24,750 nt of DNA, taken from CAYYHA01 sp964471535 (lineage in GTDB: Bacteria > Myxococcota > Myxococcia > SLRQ01). Shown here in pieces: positions 22,436-24,750 of the stretch. Within the stretch, counting starts at the first letter, position 1. Every line of letters starts with the position of its first letter. A program made the position numbers and the translations under genes. The DNA lies in NCBI GenBank assembly GCA_964471535.1, contig CAYYHA010000041.1, positions 1 to 24,750 of the forward strand, read 5' to 3'. The notes under the pieces are model-generated. The model worked only from the letters and a program-made list of their open reading frames with translations. It was not told the DNA's origin and searched no databases.

Positions 22436-23266
22436 CTACTTCTGCTTGCGCCGCCGCACGATGAACTTGTCGGTGGCCTTGTTCCTTCGGGTTTTGTACC
22501 CCTTCGTCGGCATTCCCCACGGGGAGACCGGATGTGGGTTGCCCTGACCGGCGCGGCCCTCTCCCCCGCCGTGCGGGTGGTCCACCGGGTTCATGACGAC
22601 ACCCCGGACATGCGGCCGCCGCCCCATCCACCGCGCGCGGCCCGCCTTGCCAATGCTGACGATGCTGTGGAGGGGATTGCTAAGCTGCCCCACACTGGCG
22701 CGACAGTCGATGAGGACCTTCCGCATCTCACCAGAGGGCATGCGCAGGGTCGCGTACTTTCCTTCCTTGGCCACCAGCTGGCCGCTTGCGCCCGCGGCTC
22801 GGATCAACTGCCCGCCCTTGCCGGGCTTCAACTCCACGTTGTGGACCAGCGTACCGAGCGGCATGGACCGAAGCGGGAGGCAGTAGCCCGGCTTTACGTC
22901 ACCACGCTCCGCCGAGACGACCGTATCCCCAACGCGAAGGTCCACGGGAGCGAGGATGTACCGCTTCTCCCCATCGGCGTAGTGGATGAGCGCGATACGC
23001 GCGGAACGGTTGGGGTCGTACTCGATGGCGGCGACCTTGCCCGGCACATCGAACTTGTCGCGCTTGAAATCGATGATTCGATAGCGGCGCTTGTGGCCCC
23101 CGCCCCGGTGCCGCGTGGTCATGTGCCCGTGGTTGTTGCGGCCGCCAGTCCGCTTCTTGGCTGTGGTGAGCTTCTTCTCCGGCTTCGACCGCGTGACCAT
23201 GGAGAAGTCGCTGCTGCTCATCGCCCTACGCCCGGGCGAGGTCGGCTTGTAGTTCTTCAGTGCCAT
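22436..23266 (-). CDS. rplB: 50S ribosomal protein L2 (uL2)
   Basis: This 276-residue protein is needed for peptidyl transferase centre formation and subunit joining. It starts ALKNYKPTSPGRRAMSSSDF and has GGRNNHGHMTTRHRGGGHKR, the central SH3-like domain, and the active-centre loop VMNPVDHPHGGGEGR with the conserved His. It lies 6 nt after rplW. Confidence 0.98.
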   Translation of the reverse strand: MALKNYKPTSPGRRAMSSSDFSMVTRSKPEKKLTTAKKRTGGRNNHGHMTTRHRGGGHKRRYRIIDFKRDKFDVPGKVAAIEYDPNRSARIALIHYADGEKRYILAPVDLRVGDTVVSAERGDVKPGYCLPLRSMPLGTLVHNVELKPGKGGQLIRAAGASGQLVAKEGKYATLRMPSGEMRKVLIDCRASVGQLSNPLHSIVSIGKAGRARWMGRRPHVRGVVMNPVDHPHGGGEGRAGQGNPHPVSPWGMPTKGYKTRRNKATDKFIVRRRKQK

Positions 23267-23272
23267 GGCTCG

Positions 23273-23587
23273 TTACTCCTCCGCTCCGGGCACGGTCGCT
23301 CCCTCGACGAAGTCGATTTGGTGACCTTCGCCAAGGGTCACGATCGCCTTCTTCCACGAGGAGCGGCGGCCGAAATTCAGCCCGATCCGCTTGGGCTTCC
23401 CGCGCACCACCTGCGTGCGCACGTTGGTCACCTTGACCTGGAAGAGCTTTTCGACCGCGTCGCGAATCTGAATCTTGTTGGCGCGCCGGTCCACCTCGAA
23501 GGCATACATGTTGTGACGTTCACGCAAATCCTCGAGCTTCTCGGTGATCAGCGGCCGACGGATGATGTCGTAGATCCCAAGGTTCAT
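23273..23587 (-). CDS. rplW: 50S ribosomal protein L23 (uL23)
   Basis: This 104-residue protein at the tunnel exit is the docking site for trigger factor and SRP. It has IYDIIRRPLITEKLEDLRER, VDRRANKIQIRDAVEKLFQV and VKVTNVRTQVVRGKPKRIG. The C-terminus is a little longer than usual (FVEGATVPGAEE). The start at 23587 overlaps the rplD stop by 4 nt (ATGA). Confidence 0.98.
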   Translation of the reverse strand: MNLGIYDIIRRPLITEKLEDLRERHNMYAFEVDRRANKIQIRDAVEKLFQVKVTNVRTQVVRGKPKRIGLNFGRRSSWKKAIVTLGEGHQIDFVEGATVPGAEE

Positions 23588-24207
23588 CGGAGACGCTCCT
23601 GAACTTCCTTTGCTACGTCCTGCGTGAGGATCAGCGTGTCGTACCGAAGAATGTCCCGGGCATTGAGCCCGCCGGGATCGAGCGTCTGGAAGGTGGGCAG
23701 ATTGCGAACCGACTTCGTCCAGGCGTCGTTGTCCCGCTTCTCGACGATGAGTGCCTCCTTCAGTCCCAGCTTCTCCTCGAGGGCCTCGCGCGCCTTCTTC
23801 GTCTTGATCTCGTCGAGCTGCAGCGAGTCGACGATGAGCAACTTGCCTTCCTTCGCCCGCAGCGACAGCGCACTCCTGATGGCGCCCTTGCGCATCTTCT
23901 TGGGAAGCGCGTAGTCGTAGGAATGCGGGACCGGCCCATTCGCCGTCCCGCCGCCGACCCATTGAGAGGCACGGATGGAGCCCTGCCGAGCTCGACCCGT
24001 CCCCTTCTGGCGCCATGGCTTCGCCCCCCCGCCGCGCACGAAGCTGCGGCTCTTCACCGCATGGGTGCCCTGCCGCTTGCGGGCCTGCTGCCACTTCACC
24101 ACCTCGTAGAGCAGCCCCATCTTGACGGGCGCGGAGAAGACCGCGTCGTCCAATTCGATGGACGACACCTTCTTCCCTTCCAGATTGATGACATCGAAGG
24201 TCGCCAT
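23584..24207 (-). CDS. rplD: 50S ribosomal protein L4 (uL4)
   Basis: This 207-residue protein has a globular domain with a long loop reaching the exit tunnel. The loop AKPWRQKGTGRARQGSIR is conserved, as are SYDYALPKKMRKGAIRSALS and LEEKLGLKEALIVEKRDNDA. ATG 24207 is chosen for the conserved start (ATFDVINLEGKKV) and the GAGGCG 5 nt upstream; the frame stays open 9 codons upstream into rpsJ. Unusually it follows rpsJ directly, with rplC missing. Confidence 0.98.
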   Translation of the reverse strand: MATFDVINLEGKKVSSIELDDAVFSAPVKMGLLYEVVKWQQARKRQGTHAVKSRSFVRGGGAKPWRQKGTGRARQGSIRASQWVGGGTANGPVPHSYDYALPKKMRKGAIRSALSLRAKEGKLLIVDSLQLDEIKTKKAREALEEKLGLKEALIVEKRDNDAWTKSVRNLPTFQTLDPGGLNARDILRYDTLILTQDVAKEVQERLR

Positions 24208-24217
24208 AGTCGCCTCG

Positions 24218-24520
24218 CTACTTGATCTCGACATCCACGCCTGCGGCCAGATCGAGCTTCATCAGCGCCTCGAGCGTCTGTTGCGTCGGCTCGTGGATGT
24301 CCAAGAGGCGCTTGTGGGTACGGATCTCGAACTGCTCGCGGCTCTTCTTGTCCACGTGCGGAGAGCGGAGCACCGTCCACTTGTTGATCTTCGTGGGCAG
24401 TGGGATGGGCCCAGCCACGCGAGCGCCGGTCTTGCGAGCCGTTTCGGCAATCTCGCCCGCCGATTGGTCGAGGAGTTTGCTGTCGTAGGCCTTCAGCCGG
24501 ATGCGGATCTTCTGTGCCAT
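24218..24520 (-). CDS. rpsJ: 30S ribosomal protein S10 (uS10, NusE)
   Basis: This 100-residue head protein also serves as NusE in antitermination. It starts AQKIRIRLKAYDSKLLDQSA and has VAGPIPLPTKINKWTVLRSP, then HVDKKSREQFEIRTHKRLLD, ending KLDLAAGVDVEIK. GAGG lies 9 nt upstream of the ATG. It is 91 nt after tuf and 10 nt before rplD, where rplC is normally found between them. Confidence 0.98.
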   Translation of the reverse strand: MAQKIRIRLKAYDSKLLDQSAGEIAETARKTGARVAGPIPLPTKINKWTVLRSPHVDKKSREQFEIRTHKRLLDIHEPTQQTLEALMKLDLAAGVDVEIK

Positions 24521-24587
24521 GAAAAAGAACCTCGGCTTTGTTCACTTGCGGCCCCTCCGGACCTGCCGAAGAGGCGCCATTCCCGAT

Positions 24588-24602
24588 GGGCGCAGTACGC
24601 CC
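24588..24602 (-). terminator. Weak hairpin after tuf
   Basis: GGGCG-TACTG-CGCCC on the minus strand forms a 5-bp GC stem 9 nt after the tuf stop. No T tract follows, so it is at best a weak pause or attenuator before rpsJ. Confidence 0.2.
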
Positions 24603-24611
24603 AGGCGTCCC

Positions 24612-24750
24612 CTATTCGATGATCTCGGTCACGACACCCGCGCCCACGGTGCGGCCGCCCTCCCGAATCGCGAAGCGGAGGCCTTCCTCCATGGCGATGG
24701 GAGTGATGAGTTCGACCGTCATGGCCACGTTGTCGCCCGGCATCACCATC
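24612..24750 (-). CDS. tuf: Elongation factor Tu, C-terminal end (5' part outside window)
   Basis: The last 45 codons of EF-Tu domain 3 are present: MVMPGDNVAMTVELITPIAM, then EEGLRFAIREGGRTVGAGVV and TEIIE with TAG at 24614-24612. The sequence is essentially canonical. EF-Tu delivers aminoacyl-tRNA to the ribosome. Its position upstream of rpsJ is the usual str-S10 junction; the rest of the gene lies beyond the right edge. Confidence 0.98.
   Translation of the reverse strand, partial: MVMPGDNVAMTVELITPIAMEEGLRFAIREGGRTVGAGVVTEIIE

Noticed and set aside
22172..23602. Long plus-strand open frame opposite rplB and rplW
   Set aside because: Antisense shadow of highly conserved ribosomal genes in GC-rich DNA; the peptide has no recognisable domain.
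24521..24611. Could a relocated or shortened rplC lie between tuf and rpsJ?
   Set aside because: The spacer is 91 nt, far too short for L3, and translates to nothing L3-like.
1..24750. CRISPR array, tRNA, rRNA, insertion sequence or prophage
   Set aside because: No regularly spaced direct repeats, no recognisable tRNA arms or rRNA stretches, and no transposase, integrase or phage structural gene was seen on reading both strands.

Overview
The window is a GC-rich bacterial chromosome segment, with strong G/C preference at third codon positions. About the right 14 kb, all on the minus strand, is the conserved ribosomal-protein supercluster: the 3' end of tuf, then S10, spc and alpha operon genes ending in rpoA and rplQ. 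The left 10.6 kb holds accessory signalling and envelope genes: an HD-GYP response regulator, Tyr/TPR-type lipoproteins, a FecR-Ig protein and histidine kinases of the HELNNP/HEMNQP class. That mixture suggests a deltaproteobacterial lineage in the broad sense (Myxococcota, Desulfobacterota or a relative). This is inference from gene content; no 16S rRNA is present. A run of ten Ns at 5119-5128 shows the sequence comes from a draft scaffold.

Layout from left to right: the tail of a small membrane protein (3-143, +); a 419-nt stretch with no confident gene but with a coding-looking minus-strand remnant (304-495) and a sigma54-like promoter (534-550); an HD-GYP c-di-GMP phosphodiesterase response regulator (563-1624, +); a deoxynucleoside kinase (1635-2276, -); a tightly packed plus-strand run of four envelope genes (2336-6577) made of two TPR lipoproteins, a small membrane-anchored beta protein and an exported protein with six regular ~80-residue beta repeats; then, facing it tail to tail, a minus-strand signalling cassette (10629 to 6609) transcribed in the order membrane histidine kinase, FecR-Ig protein, soluble histidine kinase, single-domain response regulator.

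The signalling cassette lies 44 nt downstream of rplQ with no clear intrinsic terminator, so it may be read through from the alpha operon. Upstream, in transcription order, come tuf (partial), rpsJ, rplD, rplW, rplB, rpsS, rplV, rpsC, rplP, rpmC, rpsQ, rplN, rplX, rplE, rpsZ, rpsH, rplF, rplR, rpsE, rpmD, rplO, secY, adk, a 201-nt spacer with a good sigma70-like promoter, then rpmJ, rpsM, rpsK, rpsD, rpoA and rplQ.

The most striking departure is that rplC (uL3), which normally lies between rpsJ and rplD, is absent: only 10 nt separate those genes, and that spacer carries a Shine-Dalgarno-like sequence. map and infA, often found between adk and rpmJ, are also missing. The best candidates for an undescribed system are the four-gene TPR/beta-repeat envelope operon and the opposing two-kinase/FecR/receiver cassette. 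No tRNA, rRNA, CRISPR array, transposase or phage gene was recognised.
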